Assembly: GCF_009363655.1 (NCBI RefSeq)
Contig: NZ_CP045393.1
Span: forward strand, 2,046,001-2,110,000
DNA from: Roseovarius sp. THAF27
GTDB lineage: Bacteria; Pseudomonadota; Alphaproteobacteria; Rhodobacterales; Rhodobacteraceae
Length of the DNA: 64,000 bases
Direction: 5' to 3'
This document shows positions 1-9,372 of this stretch, in pieces. Position 1 is the stretch's first letter, and each line of letters begins with the position of its first letter. The notes under the pieces were generated by a model. That model was not told the origin of the DNA and made no database searches. It was given only the letters and a program-made list of their open reading frames with translations. Made by a program: the position numbers and the translations under genes.

Positions 1-623
1 GCGATGGGACGGGTGGCGTGGATCACGGCATTGATCAGCCGGATCAGGTCGACGCGGTCGGTGGGGCGCACGCGTTCCTGCGCCTCGACCCGGCTGAGCG
101 ACAGCAGGTCTTTCACAAGGCGTTCCATCCGGCTGGCCTCGACCTGCATGGTGCCCAGAAACCGCTCTGTCGCCACGGTGTCATTGCGGGCGGGACCGCG
201 CAGGGTTTCGATGAAGCCCAGGAGCGCGGTCAGGGGCGTGCGCAGCTCGTGGCTGACATTGGCGACGAAATCGCGGCGCATCTGGCCGACCTGTTCCAGA
301 TGCGTGACATCCTCGAAACACAACAGCACGCCCGAGCCAGCGTCGGTGTCGACCGGGCTGCAGGTGACGATGAAGGTGGTGTCCTGCGCGCCGGCGCTGG
401 AGAGGTACCGCGTCTGGCGCATTTCGCGGTCGCGCAGGGACGCCTCGACCGCGTCGAGTACGGTGGGCTGGCGGATGGCGGTGATGAAATGACGCCCGGT
501 CAGCCCCGGCCCCAGAAGGGCCGTGGCACGGTCGTTGGCGCCAAGGATGCGCTCGCCCCGCCCGATCAGCAGCGCGGCCAGGGGAATCGCCTGCAAAAGC
601 GTGGCGATATTGCCCTGGTTCAT
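1..623 (-). CDS. phoR: Phosphate regulon sensor histidine kinase PhoR (3' part cut by window edge)
   Basis: This is the N-terminal 207 residues of a membrane-associated sensor kinase. A PAS-like domain occupies about residues 1-110. The H-box ([15 protein letters not shown]) follows, with phospho-acceptor His about residue 124 and the dimerisation helices after it. The ATPase domain lies beyond base 1. PhoR would phosphorylate PhoB in phosphate starvation. The ATG overlaps the stop of the upstream carbonic-anhydrase-like gene (ATGA), so translation is probably coupled. I see no clear N-terminal membrane helix, which is common for alphaproteobacterial PhoR. The PhoR assignment rests on this short N-terminus plus the H-box; another PAS histidine kinase cannot be excluded without the pst genes expected next. 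Confidence 0.75.
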   Translation of the reverse strand, partial: MNQGNIATLLQAIPLAALLIGRGERILGANDRATALLGPGLTGRHFITAIRQPTVLDAVEASLRDREMRQTRYLSSAGAQDTTFIVTCSPVDTDAGSGVLLCFEDVTHLEQVGQMRRDFVANVSHELRTPLTALLGFIETLRGPARNDTVATERFLGTMQVEASRMERLVKDLLSLSRVEAQERVRPTDRVDLIRLINAVIHATRPI

Positions 624-1150
624 TCCGTGTCGAGGCGGCGCAGTCCCGCCCGGTAGCGCGCGGCGTTCTTCTGGTAGTGCAGCGCGGTGGCCGTGAAGGC
701 GGCGATGGCCTGATCGTCCAGCTCGCGCACGATCTTGCCCGGCGCGCCCATCACGAGGCTGCCATCGGGGATCTCCTTGCCCTCGGTTATCAGCGCGCCG
801 GCCCCGATCAGGCAGTTCTTGCCGATCCTGGCGCCGTTCAGCACGGTCGCGCCCATGCCGATCAGCGTGTTTTCCCCCAGCGTGCAGCCATGCAGCATCG
901 CCTTGTGCCCGATGGTGCAGCCGCGCCCGATACTCAGCGGAAAGCCGGGGTCGGTGTGCATGACCACGTTTTCCTGCACGTTGCTGCCCTCCCCCACGAC
1001 GATCGGCTCGTTGTCGCCGCGCAGGGTGCAGCCGAACCAAACCGAGGCATTTTTTTCCAGCACCACCTTGCCGATGATGTTGGCGTCGGGGGCCACCCAG
1101 GTGCCGTCTTCCAGTTGCGGGATCACGTCGTCAAGCGCGTAGATGGGCAT
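620..1150 (-). CDS. Gamma carbonic anhydrase family protein (hexapeptide repeat)
   Basis: A 176-residue left-handed beta-helix protein of the YrdA/PaaY/CaiE type. Hexapeptide repeats (for example [15 protein letters not shown] and [10 protein letters not shown]) run from about residue 20 to 145. The three His of the Zn site appear as H65, H82 and H87. Family members are trimers; some hydrate CO2 and others have unknown roles, so the substrate cannot be read from sequence. It starts directly after gmk (ATG at 1150, gmk stop at 1151) and ends overlapping the phoR start, so the three genes look like one transcription unit. Confidence 0.85.
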   Translation of the reverse strand: MPIYALDDVIPQLEDGTWVAPDANIIGKVVLEKNASVWFGCTLRGDNEPIVVGEGSNVQENVVMHTDPGFPLSIGRGCTIGHKAMLHGCTLGENTLIGMGATVLNGARIGKNCLIGAGALITEGKEIPDGSLVMGAPGKIVRELDDQAIAAFTATALHYQKNAARYRAGLRRLDTE

Positions 1151-1789
1151 TCATCTCTCCTCGAATTCGGCCTGCAGGCGTTGCACATGGGCGTTCAGAT
1201 CGGGCTGTTGCAGGCGGCGCAGGCGGGCGGCCGAGACAATGGTCTTCAGCGCGTTGTCGGTGGTATCCAGGTCGTCATTGACCAGCACGTAATCGTACTC
1301 GCCCCAGTGGCTGATCTCGTCCCAGCTTTTCTGCATCCGCTTGGCGATGGTTTCGGGGCTGTCCTGCCCGCGCGTTTCCAGCCGTCGGTGCAACTCGGTG
1401 ATCGAGGGCGGCAGGATGAAGATCGACAGGGTATGGGGGCCGAGAACCGAGTTCTGGATCTGCTGCGCGCCCTGCCAGTCGATATCGAAGAGCACGTCGC
1501 GGCCGGCGTCGATGGCGGCCTGCACGGGGCCGCGGGGCGAGCCGTAGAAATTGCCGAAGACATGGGCGTGTTCCAGCATCTCGCCCGCGGCCACCTGACG
1601 GCGGAAGGTGCTGTCGTCGAGGAAATGGTAATCCTGCCCGTCCACCTCGCCCGCGCGGGGCGGCCGCGTGGTGGCGGAGACGGAGAACGAGATCGTCCCG
1701 TCCCAGTCGCGCAGGCGGCGCGACAGCGTGGACTTGCCCGCGCCCGAGGGCGAGGAGAGGATGATCAGAAGACCGCGACGCTGCGTCAT
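1151..1789 (-). CDS. gmk: Guanylate kinase
   Basis: A 212-residue GMP kinase (ATP + GMP to ADP + GDP), the essential step of guanine nucleotide synthesis in the cytoplasm. The P-loop SSPSGAGKS lies near residues 12-20, the GMP-binding segment [17 protein letters not shown] follows, and the lid carries [13 protein letters not shown] chose the ATG at 1789 ([10 protein letters not shown]). The reading frame stays open upstream to 1846, but that 19-residue extension lies in the intergenic repeat and is absent from the family. It is followed without a gap by the gamma-carbonic-anhydrase-like gene. Confidence 0.95.
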   Translation of the reverse strand: MTQRRGLLIILSSPSGAGKSTLSRRLRDWDGTISFSVSATTRPPRAGEVDGQDYHFLDDSTFRRQVAAGEMLEHAHVFGNFYGSPRGPVQAAIDAGRDVLFDIDWQGAQQIQNSVLGPHTLSIFILPPSITELHRRLETRGQDSPETIAKRMQKSWDEISHWGEYDYVLVNDDLDTTDNALKTIVSAARLRRLQQPDLNAHVQRLQAEFEER

Positions 1790-1865
1790 GGGGCCCCCGG
1801 TGCGGGCACGCGGCCCGGCTTTTTCTTGCCCGAAATACTCATGCAAGCGCCGAAGGCGCGCTGCG

Positions 1866-1990
1866 GCGACGCCGAAGGCGGCGCAATTCCTTTGGCAGGG
1901 CGAGGGGGATTGGCCGGGAGGTCCCGGGTCAGGCCCGGGACGAGGTGGTACGAAATTGCCGGGAGATCCCCCCGGGTCAAGCCCGGGGCA
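1866..1990. repeat. REP-like palindromes between yicC and gmk
   Basis: Two copies of the same palindrome occur here: CCCGGG-TCAGG-CCCGGG at 1921-1941 (8-bp arms) and CCCCGGG-TCAAG-CCCGGGG at 1970-1988 (7-bp arms). A third palindromic block, CGACGCCGAAGGCGGCGCAA (about 1867-1886), recurs at about 42647-42666 between iscR and the desulfurase gene. This is the pattern of dispersed intergenic REP-type elements, which can stabilise or end transcripts. Confidence 0.6.
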
Positions 1991-2010
1991 GGCAGGATCA
2001 GGTCCGGGAT

Positions 2011-2037
2011 GACCTGCAAAACCCTGTTTTGCAGGTC
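2011..2037 (-). terminator. Hairpin overlapping the yicC stop codon
   Basis: An 11-bp perfect stem (GACCTGCAAAA / TTTTGCAGGTC) with a 5-nt loop. The stem reaches into the TGA of yicC (2036-2038). Its inner A/T base pairs give a T-run in the stem rather than after it. It is a candidate terminator or attenuator between yicC and gmk, or a stabilising 3' hairpin. Confidence 0.45.
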
Positions 2038-2944
2038 ACTCGACATTCTGCACCTGTTCGCGCATCTGTTCGATCACGCTTTTCAGCTCCAGCCCCACGC
2101 TCGTCAGGTCGCGACTTTGCGCCTTGGAACACAGCGTGTTGGCCTCGCGGTTGAATTCCTGCGCGAGAAAGTCGAGCTTGCGGCCCGCGGGGCTGCCCTT
2201 GGCGATGAGGTCGCGGGCGGCGGATACGTGGCTGCGCAGGCGGTCGATTTCCTCGGTGACGTCGGATTTCACGGCCAGCACGGCCAGTTCCTGGGCGATG
2301 CGCGCTTCCTCGACGCCGTCGGTATTGTCCATCACCCGCTGAAGCGCGGCGCGGAAATTGGCCTCGGTCTCGGGGCGGCGGGCCTCGGCGGCGGTGGCGG
2401 CGGCGTCGGTGAGCTCGGCGATCCGGGCAAGCTGGCCGCTCAGCACCTCGGCCAATGCGTCCCCTTCGCGGTGGCGCATCGACTGGAAACTGTCCAGAAC
2501 GGTCTCGAAATCCGCCACCAGCGCCTTGCCCAGGGCGGTGGTGTCCTCGGCCTGCGTGCCCGGCTCGAACACGCCGCGCAGGGCCAGCACGTCGGCGGCA
2601 TTGGCCGGCGCCAGCGACAGGCCGAGCGCCATGGCGCGGGCCTCGATCTCGGTCATCGCCGCCAGCACACGGTCGAGCTGGGCGGTATCCAGTTGCGCGG
2701 CCGCGCCGCCGTCCTGCGCCTGAAGCTTCAGCGAGAGCGTGACATTGCCGCGCGAAAGCGCCCCGGTCAGGCGCGCGCGCAGCGCCGCCTCCAGCCCTTC
2801 GATCCAGTCGGGCACCCGCAGGCGCAGATCGAGGCCCCGCCCGTTCACCGACCTGAGGTCCCACGTCCAGCCGAAACGCCCATGCGCCCCCTGCCCCGCG
2901 GCATAGCCGGTCATGGAAATCAGGGGGGACGGATCTTTTGTCAC
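2036..2944 (-). CDS. yicC: YicC family endoribonuclease-like protein
   Basis: A 302-residue member of the YicC family, recognised by ISMTGYAAGQG near the N-terminus and the C-terminal signature SPAGRKLDFLAQEFNREANTLCSKA followed by MREQVQNVE. The E. coli homologue is a stress-linked endoribonuclease that affects RyhB turnover; whether this one acts likewise is inferred from homology. The start used is GTG at 2944, with AAGGAT about 10 nt upstream. An internal ATG (the M of SMTGYA) lacks a Shine-Dalgarno sequence. YicC commonly sits upstream of gmk in alphaproteobacteria, as here. Confidence 0.9.
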   Translation of the reverse strand: MTKDPSPLISMTGYAAGQGAHGRFGWTWDLRSVNGRGLDLRLRVPDWIEGLEAALRARLTGALSRGNVTLSLKLQAQDGGAAAQLDTAQLDRVLAAMTEIEARAMALGLSLAPANAADVLALRGVFEPGTQAEDTTALGKALVADFETVLDSFQSMRHREGDALAEVLSGQLARIAELTDAAATAAEARRPETEANFRAALQRVMDNTDGVEEARIAQELAVLAVKSDVTEEIDRLRSHVSAARDLIAKGSPAGRKLDFLAQEFNREANTLCSKAQSRDLTSVGLELKSVIEQMREQVQNVE

Positions 2945-3261
2945 GGTGCAGCCTATCCTTCGCGCGCGGGCCGTGAAAACGCCCGGTCTCGTGCAGGTGT
3001 CCTAGTCTGTCGAGGCACCCTTCGCAAGCGCCCTGCGCGGAGCCGCGTTAACCACTGGGCAATAAAGTTGAACAAATTCGGGCAGAATTGTGGCAAGCTT
3101 GTTTCAAGTCGAGCTGCATCTGATTCAATTTGAAGGCGGTGCAGGACCGCGCGGGAGTGGCGCAGGGTCGATCTCGCACGGGGGCGTTCCGGGCGCGTGA
3201 TCGCGTTCGGATCGGAATATTCATGGTGAGGCCGGTGTCGTAGCCGGATGGGGAAAGACCG
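2945..3261. other. Intergenic region between divergent yicC and PAS gene
   Basis: 317 bases without a supportable gene. The stretch around 3045-3135 is clearly richer in A+T than its surroundings (TTAACCACTGGGCAATAAAG and the following bases), so it likely holds the divergent promoters. I could not pick a convincing -35/-10 pair. GGGAAAG just before 3262 is the ribosome site of the PAS gene. Confidence 0.5.
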
Positions 3262-3963
3262 ATGACGGATGATTCTGGAACCTCGTTCCCGGACAAGATT
3301 TCGGACTTGCAGCTACCGGGCGCAGGCGCGGCCCGCCGCCGGCGCGAGGCGGACCTGCGCAAGTTCGTCGACTACTGGTCGGCGATGCGACGGGGCGGCG
3401 ACGTGCCGCTGCGCACCGAGATCGACCCGCGCGGCATCGAGAGCCTGCTGGGCAATGCCTTCATCGTCGAAAAGGTCGCCCCCGGCATCGCCCGGCTGCG
3501 CATCGCCGGCACGCACCTGTCGGACGTGATGGGCATGGAAGTGCGCGGCATGCCCCTGTCGGCGCTGATCGCGCCCGAGGACCGGGCGCAGCTGGCCGAT
3601 GCGATGGTGGAGTTGTTCGAGCGGCCCGCGACGCTGCGGCTGGACCTGACCGCGCCCGCCGGTATCCGACGTCCGGCGCTGGCGGCGACGCTGATCGTGC
3701 TGCCGCTGCGCAGCGACCTGGGCGATATCTCGCGCGCGCTGGGCTGTTTCGTGACCGACGGGCCGATCGGCGCGACACCGCGGCGGTTCGGCATCGTGGA
3801 GTGCCAGGTGACGCCGGTCGATCTGACCGACGCGACCGCGCCGGGATTCAGTGAAGAGCAGGCGCCGTTGGAGCCCCCTGCGCCGAAGGCCCGGCATGAG
3901 CGGCCCGCGCCGCTGTCACACCCCAGCGAACGGCCCTATTTGCGACTGGTTCACAGCGACTGA
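3262..3963 (+). CDS. PAS domain-containing protein (PAS_5 type)
   Basis: A 233-residue soluble protein. Its core, about residues 30-165 (LRKFVDYWSAMRRGGDVPLR, DPRGIESLLGNAFIVEKV, and LRIAGTHLSDVMGMEVRGMPL), matches the alphaproteobacterial PAS_5 family of single PAS-like sensory proteins. There is no output domain, and the C-terminal 60 residues are proline-rich and low in order. The function is unknown; a cyclic-di-GMP or flagellar link is known for some relatives but not shown here. Its 3' end overlaps the convergent PNPOx-like gene by 13 bases. Confidence 0.8.
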   Translation: MTDDSGTSFPDKISDLQLPGAGAARRRREADLRKFVDYWSAMRRGGDVPLRTEIDPRGIESLLGNAFIVEKVAPGIARLRIAGTHLSDVMGMEVRGMPLSALIAPEDRAQLADAMVELFERPATLRLDLTAPAGIRRPALAATLIVLPLRSDLGDISRALGCFVTDGPIGATPRRFGIVECQVTPVDLTDATAPGFSEEQAPLEPPAPKARHERPAPLSHPSERPYLRLVHSD

Positions 3964-4577
3964 GCCGCGTCCAGGCGGGCCTTGAGCGCGGCGTTCTCGG
4001 CGCGCAGGTCGGCCAGCTCCTGCTGGAAGGGTTCGAGGATCGGGCCCAGTTCCTCGACCGTCAGACGGACGGGGATGTGCTGGGGACAATTCCAGTCGAA
4101 CCCTTCGACGGTGATGACCACGGCCCGTTCGGGGCGCGCCTTGTAGCCGTCATGCATCAGCCGCCCGATCACGTCGGGGTCCTCCGAGATCGCCACGCGG
4201 CCAAGGATCTTGAGCCGGGCGCTGTTGGGATAATCCATCAGGATCAGCGAAATACGGTCGTTGTCCGCCAGGTTGCCGGCAGAGATATACTGGCGGTTGC
4301 CGCGATAGTCGGCATAGCCCAGCGTTGTGTCGTCCAGCACCTTGAGAAAGCCGCGCGGGCCGCCGCGGAACTGCACGTAAGGCCAGCCCGTGGCGCTGAC
4401 CGTGGCCTGGTAGAACCCGTCGCGCAAGGCGATGAACTGTGTCTCGTTGGGGCCGAGGCGGTCGTCGGCGGGGGCATCGGGGGCAAGGCTGCGGGCGTAC
4501 GTGGCGGCAGAGCCCTGTTTTTCCTGCATGGCGCGGACGGCGTCGGTGAAAGCGAGTTCGTGGAATGTCTTGGCCAT
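3951..4577 (-). CDS. Pyridoxamine 5'-phosphate oxidase family (FMN-binding) protein
   Basis: A 208-residue protein with the split-barrel fold of PNPOx-like flavoproteins. The signature segments are TVSATGWPYVQFRGGPRGFLKVLDD and YADYRGNRQYISAGNLADNDRISLILMDYPNSARLKILGR, followed by a helical tail. The family includes flavin-dependent reductases of unknown substrate; it is not the vitamin B6 enzyme PdxH. The gene is transcribed leftward and runs into the end of the PAS gene. It is preceded by 85 bases after hflX. Confidence 0.8.
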   Translation of the reverse strand: MAKTFHELAFTDAVRAMQEKQGSAATYARSLAPDAPADDRLGPNETQFIALRDGFYQATVSATGWPYVQFRGGPRGFLKVLDDTTLGYADYRGNRQYISAGNLADNDRISLILMDYPNSARLKILGRVAISEDPDVIGRLMHDGYKARPERAVVITVEGFDWNCPQHIPVRLTVEELGPILEPFQQELADLRAENAALKARLDAAQSL

Positions 4578-4662
4578 GTCTTGCGTCCTTTCAGGTGCTC
4601 AAGGCCGCTAGATCGGGATGCAGCGGGTATTTCGCAAATCACGAGGCCGCGAGGCGGCGCGG

Positions 4663-5940
4663 TCAAAGCCCGTCGAACTGCGATTTCTGGGTGTCGTTCC
4701 AGCGCACGGTCAGGGTGTAGCCGTCCTCGTCCTGAACTTCGTCCTCGACAAGCCCCTTCTCGAACAGCCAGGCGCGTTTGCGGCCCGCGTCAAAACCCAG
4801 GGTGAACGTCTCGACATGCGTGGCCCCGGCAAGCCGCGTGATGATGGTGTCGCTGAGCGCGTCCATGCCCTCGCCGGTGATGGCCGACAGAAGCTGCACG
4901 TTCTCAAGGCGCGCGGCGCGGTTCTCGGCCAGGGTGCGGTCCTCTACCGACAGGCGGTCGATCTTGTTCCAGACCTCGATTTGGGGCGTGGTGTCCAGCA
5001 CGCCGAGGCTGGTGAGGATGTCGTGCACGTCGCCGGCCTGGTCCTCGGTCTCGGGGTGCGAGATGTCGCGGACATGCACGATCAGGTCGGCGGCCAGCAC
5101 TTCCTCGAGCGTGGCGCGGAAGGCGGCGACGAGTTCGGTTGGCAGGTCCGAGATGAAGCCCACCGTGTCGGACAGGATGACCTCGGGGCCGCCGCCCGGC
5201 AGGGCGATCTTGCGCATGGTGGGGTCGAGCGTGGCAAAGAGCATGTCCTTGACCATGACCTCGGCCCCGGTCAGGTGGTTGAACAGCGTGGACTTGCCGG
5301 CGTTGGTGTAGCCGACGAGAGCCACGATGGGGAACGGCACCTTGGCGCGGGCGGCGCGGTGCAGCGTGCGGGTTTTGACCACCTTGTCCAGTTGGCGGCG
5401 CAGGCGCACGAGCTGTTCGTCGATGGCGCGGCGGTCGGCCTCGATCTGGGTCTCGCCCGGACCGCCGACGAAGCCCAGCCCGCCGCGCTGGCGTTCCAGG
5501 TGGGTCCAGGCGCGCACAAGGCGGGTGCGCTGGTAGCTGAGCGCGGCCATTTCCACCTGCAACACGCCTTCGCGGGTGGCGGCGCGGTCGGAAAAGATCT
5601 CAAGGATCAGGCCGGTGCGGTCCAGCAATTTGACGCCCAGCTGCTTTTCAAGGTTGCGCTGCTGCACGGGCGACACCGGGCCGTCGATCAGCACCAGTTC
5701 GACCTCGTTGTCCTCGACCAGCGATTTCAGCTCGGCCAGCTTGCCCTTGGAGAACAGCATCCCCGGATGCGGGTCGCGCAGGCGCACGACCGAGCCGCCC
5801 AACACCATCAGCCCCGGCAGGGCATGGGCCAGCGACACGGCCTCTTCCAGCGCGAGCGCGGGGTCACGCTCGCGGTCTGAACTGGGAATATCCGGGTGCA
5901 GGACCCAGGCGCGGGTGTCCGAAACGTCGGTCTGGGTCAA
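4663..5940 (-). CDS. hflX: GTPase HflX
   Basis: A 425-residue ribosome-associated GTPase that splits stalled 70S ribosomes under stress. An N-terminal HflX domain (about 1-200, with the glycine-rich [19 protein letters not shown] segment) precedes a G domain: G1 GYTNAGKST at about 210-218, G3 DTVGF at about 270, and G4 NKID at about 345. Translation starts at TTG 5940, which overlaps the hfq stop (TTGA). Expression is therefore probably coupled to hfq, a linkage widespread in proteobacteria. Confidence 0.95.
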   Translation of the reverse strand: MTQTDVSDTRAWVLHPDIPSSDRERDPALALEEAVSLAHALPGLMVLGGSVVRLRDPHPGMLFSKGKLAELKSLVEDNEVELVLIDGPVSPVQQRNLEKQLGVKLLDRTGLILEIFSDRAATREGVLQVEMAALSYQRTRLVRAWTHLERQRGGLGFVGGPGETQIEADRRAIDEQLVRLRRQLDKVVKTRTLHRAARAKVPFPIVALVGYTNAGKSTLFNHLTGAEVMVKDMLFATLDPTMRKIALPGGGPEVILSDTVGFISDLPTELVAAFRATLEEVLAADLIVHVRDISHPETEDQAGDVHDILTSLGVLDTTPQIEVWNKIDRLSVEDRTLAENRAARLENVQLLSAITGEGMDALSDTIITRLAGATHVETFTLGFDAGRKRAWLFEKGLVEDEVQDEDGYTLTVRWNDTQKSQFDGL

Positions 5941-6176
5941 GACCCGTCATCGCCCTCGTAAAGGCTGACCGGCTGGGACGGCATGATGGTGGACACGGCA
6001 TGTTTGTAGACAAGCTGTGACTGCCCGTCGCGGCGCAGCAGGATGCAGAAATTGTCGAACCAGGTGATCACGCCTTGCAGCTTGACGCCGTTGATCAGGA
6101 AAACCGTGACCGGAATCTTGGTCTTGCGGACCTGATTCAGAAATGCGTCTTGCAGGTTTTGTCGGTCTGTCGCCAT
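5937..6176 (-). CDS. hfq: RNA chaperone Hfq
   Basis: A 79-residue Sm-like hexameric RNA chaperone that pairs small RNAs with mRNAs. The Sm1 segment includes [29 protein letters not shown] residues from about position 6. The Sm2 motif is YKHAVSTI, and the C-terminus is short, as usual in alphaproteobacteria. The start is ATG at 6176 (MATDRQ). The open frame continues upstream to 6272 without family support. The stop overlaps hflX by 4 bases. Confidence 0.97.
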   Translation of the reverse strand: MATDRQNLQDAFLNQVRKTKIPVTVFLINGVKLQGVITWFDNFCILLRRDGQSQLVYKHAVSTIMPSQPVSLYEGDDGS

Positions 6177-6223
6177 TGTTTTTATAGCCTTTGTTCTTGC
6201 GTGGGGCGCGTTGCGGCCCCGGT

Positions 6224-6239
6224 CTCCCTCGCAAGGGAG
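6224..6239 (-). promoter_or_regulatory. hfq: Small hairpin in the hfq leader
   Basis: CTCCCT-CGCA-AGGGAG forms a 6-bp stem with a 4-nt loop, 48-63 nt before the hfq ATG. It may be part of the 5' leader and could influence hfq autoregulation, but this is inference from position only. Confidence 0.3.
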
Positions 6240-6335
6240 TATGGAGTGGGCGTTTCGGAGTTTCCAGCCCAAAAATCAAATCGTTGCGGCGTCTTGCCGG
6301 GAAGATATGTTACGACCGTGACACGCGCGCAACTT

Positions 6336-6355
6336 GGCCCGGCCTGCGCCGGGCC
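6336..6355 (-). terminator. Terminator-like hairpin after trkH
   Basis: A perfect 8-bp GC stem (GGCCCGGC / GCCGGGCC, loop CTGC) abuts the trkH stop codon. There is no T-run on the minus strand, so it may be a Rho-aided or stabilising 3' hairpin. It separates trkAH from hfq-hflX. Confidence 0.5.
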
Positions 6356-7906
6356 TCAGCGGCGCCACAGGCTGGGGTTGAACAGCGCGATCAGCGCCAG
6401 CGTCTCCATCCGGCCCAGCACCATGGCGGCGGAAAAGACCAGCTTGGCCGCCGGGCGCATCTCCAGCAGGGGAATGGGCGCGTCGGCCCCGACCTGGGTC
6501 AGCGGGCCGGCGGTGGCGAGGGCCGCGGTCGAGAGCACGATGGCGTTCTGCAGATCCTCGCCCAGGGCGGCCATCAGCACGGTCACCAGCGACAGCGACA
6601 GCGCGAAGAGCATGAAGAAGATCCACGCCACGAACGCGCCCTCGCGCCGCATCCGGCGGGTGTGGACCCCGGCGCGCCCCACCGACGAGGGATGCACCAG
6701 ACGCTCCATCTCGCGCTGGCCATTGAGGTAGAGCGCGTAGATCCGCAAGAGTTTCACGCCCCCCGCCGTGGTGGCCACACCGCCGCCGAACATCGCCAGC
6801 CCCATCAGCAGAAGGCCCGGCGTGCCGAGGCCCGACCAGCTTTGGGCCGCCTCCCATGCCGCGCTTTGAAAGCCGGTGGTGGACAGGAACGACATGACGG
6901 TGAACGTGCCGCCCCAGAGCGCCTGAAGCGCCATGCCCAGATCCTCGACCTGGTCGACGTCGAACGCGCCCAGCCAGTGGCGCGAGAAGAGGATCAGCGG
7001 CACGCCGACGACGAGGGCGCAGCCGATGCGGAACTCGGGGTCGCCCAGCACGCTGGTGGAGCGGCTGGTCAGCGTGTCCGAGGAGAAGGTCAGCCGCGAG
7101 AGCGCGAAGAACATGAACAGGAAGATCACGATCTCGCCGCCAAAGCCGCTGCCGGCATTCTCGACCCCGCCGACGGCGGAAATGCCGCTGGTGGCCATGG
7201 TGGACATGGCATGAACCACGGCGACGAGCGGTCGGTCGCCGCCGATCACCAGCAGGAGCCACAGAACGCCCGTCAGCCCCACGTAGATCGGCGCCAGTGC
7301 CTGGGTGCTCTGGGCGATGCGGCGGGCGGAGGTGGCGCGGCGGAAGCGGCTGAGCGCATCCTCGCCCTGCCCCGGCTCGGCCGAGACGGTGATCTCGAAC
7401 CCGCCCAGGTTCATCGGCGCCAGCACCGCCGAAGCCGCGATCCAGATAAGCAGACCGCCGAACCAGCCGACGAGACCGCGCCACAGATGCAGGCTGTCGA
7501 CCAGCCGCGAGGGGTTGTCGAAAAGCGTGGCGCCGGTGGTGGTGAGGCACGACACCATCTCGACATACGCGTTGAGAAAGCGCGTGGTCTCGAGCCCCTC
7601 GTAGAAGGGCAGCGCCAGAAAGACCGGCAACGCGGTATAGGCCAGCGCCAGCGAGGCGAGGTTCTGGATGTCGGTGTTGTCCTGCTGGCGGCGGCCGGAG
7701 ATTGCGAGGCCGATGAGCAGGATGAAGGTGATCCCGAGGACGCTGGAATAGAGAAAGGCGCGGGCGACGGAATGATCGTCCTGCACGAAGGCATGGAGCG
7801 CGGGGCCGAGCATGGCGACGCTGGCGATTCCGGTCAGCACGAGAATGAGCGGAAACCGCAGGAGACGGGCGGTCAGGCCCGGCGACGATGTCTCAGAAGA
7901 AATCAA
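6356..7906 (-). CDS. trkH: TrkH family potassium uptake protein
   Basis: About 516 residues with 10-12 hydrophobic segments, the K+-translocating membrane subunit of the Trk system. Selectivity-filter-like loops are visible (TTTGATLFDNPSRL, TMATSGISAVGG, STTGFQSAAW, ALATAGPLTQVG). It works with TrkA, encoded just upstream. The start is uncertain. The ATG at 7942 would begin inside trkA, and its first 12 residues look like out-of-frame trkA. TTG at 7906 overlaps the trkA stop region and gives the family-like short N-terminus, so I prefer it. Confidence 0.85.
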   Translation of the reverse strand: MISSETSSPGLTARLLRFPLILVLTGIASVAMLGPALHAFVQDDHSVARAFLYSSVLGITFILLIGLAISGRRQQDNTDIQNLASLALAYTALPVFLALPFYEGLETTRFLNAYVEMVSCLTTTGATLFDNPSRLVDSLHLWRGLVGWFGGLLIWIAASAVLAPMNLGGFEITVSAEPGQGEDALSRFRRATSARRIAQSTQALAPIYVGLTGVLWLLLVIGGDRPLVAVVHAMSTMATSGISAVGGVENAGSGFGGEIVIFLFMFFALSRLTFSSDTLTSRSTSVLGDPEFRIGCALVVGVPLILFSRHWLGAFDVDQVEDLGMALQALWGGTFTVMSFLSTTGFQSAAWEAAQSWSGLGTPGLLLMGLAMFGGGVATTAGGVKLLRIYALYLNGQREMERLVHPSSVGRAGVHTRRMRREGAFVAWIFFMLFALSLSLVTVLMAALGEDLQNAIVLSTAALATAGPLTQVGADAPIPLLEMRPAAKLVFSAAMVLGRMETLALIALFNPSLWRR

Positions 7907-9269
7907 TCGAAACCTGCAGGAGCTGTTCCACCCGGCCCACATCCGACGCCAGCGCGAAGATCACCACCACGTCGCCCGCCTCGATCCGCATGGTGCCGGA
8001 GGGCTTGAGCACCTTGCCGTCGCGCAGCACGCCGCCCACGAGCACGCCCTCGGGAAAGTCGATCTCGCGGATGGCGGCGCCGGCGATGTTGGAGGTGGAC
8101 ATGACCTCGGCCTCGATCACCTCGGCCTCGGCGTCGCCGATGGAATAGACCGAGCGCACGCGGCCGTGGCGGACGTGGCGCAGGATCGAGCTGACGGTCG
8201 TGGAGCGCGGGTTGATATAAGCGTCGATGCCCAGGGGCTCCATCATCGGCAGAAGCGTGGGGTCGTTGATCAGCGCGATGGCAAAGGGGCAGCCTTCGGC
8301 CTTGGCGCGCACGGCGGCGAGCATGTTGGTCTTGTCGTCGTCGGTGACGGCCAGCACCGCATCGGTGCGCGAGATGTTGGCCTCGGCCAGGAGTTGCGCG
8401 TCGAGACCGTCGCCGTTCAGGACGATGGTGCGTTCCAGGGCGTCGGCGGCGCGTTCGGCCACCCTGCGGTCGCGCTCGATCACCTTGACGCGGGTGCGCT
8501 TGCCGCGCTTCTCGATCCGCTTGGCGACGCTGAGGCCGATATTGCCGCCGCCGATGATGACCAGCCGTTCCTGCGTCTGCGAGGTCTTGCCGAAGACCTC
8601 CATGGTGCGCGGCACGTCCTCGGTGGGGGCAAAGACATAGGCGTCGTCGCCCACGAAAAGCTGGTCCTCGGCCTCGGGCGCGAAGAGCTTGCCGTCGCGG
8701 CGGATGGCCAGCACGACCACTTCGAGCGTCGAGAAGAGGTCGGTCAGCTGCCGCAGGGGCGTATTGACGATGGGGCAGTCATCCTCGATGCGCAGGCCCA
8801 TAAGTTGTGCCTTGCCTTCCATGAAGGTCTCGGTGTCGAAGGCCGCCGGCGCGGCAAGGCGTTGCAGGGCGGCCTCGGCCACCTCGCGCTCTGGCGAGAT
8901 GACCACGTCGATGGGCATGTGGTCGCGGCGGTAGAGGTCGGAATAGATCGCGTCGAGATAGGATTGCGACCGCAGGCGGGCGATCTTGCGGTTGATGGAA
9001 AAGACCGAGTGCGCCACCTGGCAGGTGACCATGTTGACCTCGTCCGAGTAGGTGGCGGCGATGATCATGTCCGCATCGCGCGCGCCGGCCTGGTCCAGCA
9101 CGTTGGGATAGCTGGCAAAGCCGTTGATGCCCTGCACGTCCAGCGTTTCCGTGGCGCGGCGCACCAGGTCGGGGTTGCTGTCGACCACGGTGACGTCGTT
9201 GCGTTCGCCCGACAGGTGGCGTGCGATCTGCCAGCCGACCTGCCCTGCCCCGCAGATGATGACCTTCAT
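7893..9269 (-). CDS. trkA: Trk system potassium transporter TrkA
   Basis: A 458-residue peripheral NAD(H)-binding regulator of TrkH. It has two RCK units, each an N domain with a Rossmann glycine motif (IICGAGQVGWQIARHL at about 4-19; IIGGGNIGLSVAKRI at about 235-249) followed by a TrkA-C domain. Full length for the family. It is followed by trkH with slight overlap, so the two subunits are co-expressed. Confidence 0.95.
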   Translation of the reverse strand: MKVIICGAGQVGWQIARHLSGERNDVTVVDSNPDLVRRATETLDVQGINGFASYPNVLDQAGARDADMIIAATYSDEVNMVTCQVAHSVFSINRKIARLRSQSYLDAIYSDLYRRDHMPIDVVISPEREVAEAALQRLAAPAAFDTETFMEGKAQLMGLRIEDDCPIVNTPLRQLTDLFSTLEVVVLAIRRDGKLFAPEAEDQLFVGDDAYVFAPTEDVPRTMEVFGKTSQTQERLVIIGGGNIGLSVAKRIEKRGKRTRVKVIERDRRVAERAADALERTIVLNGDGLDAQLLAEANISRTDAVLAVTDDDKTNMLAAVRAKAEGCPFAIALINDPTLLPMMEPLGIDAYINPRSTTVSSILRHVRHGRVRSVYSIGDAEAEVIEAEVMSTSNIAGAAIREIDFPEGVLVGGVLRDGKVLKPSGTMRIEAGDVVVIFALASDVGRVEQLLQVSIDFF

Positions 9270-9372
9270 GGGCTATGCCCTTATTGACCCAATCGAGCGC
9301 TTTGCATGACAGATGGGGCTGTCACGGTCAATTGCTTTGTCCTGCGGGGATTTGCCGGATAGGCTGGCGCGT

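Noticed and set aside
677..3133. 818-codon plus-strand open frame
   Set aside because: It lies antisense to gmk, yicC and the carbonic-anhydrase-like gene; its composition is that of a high-GC shadow frame and no family is recognised.
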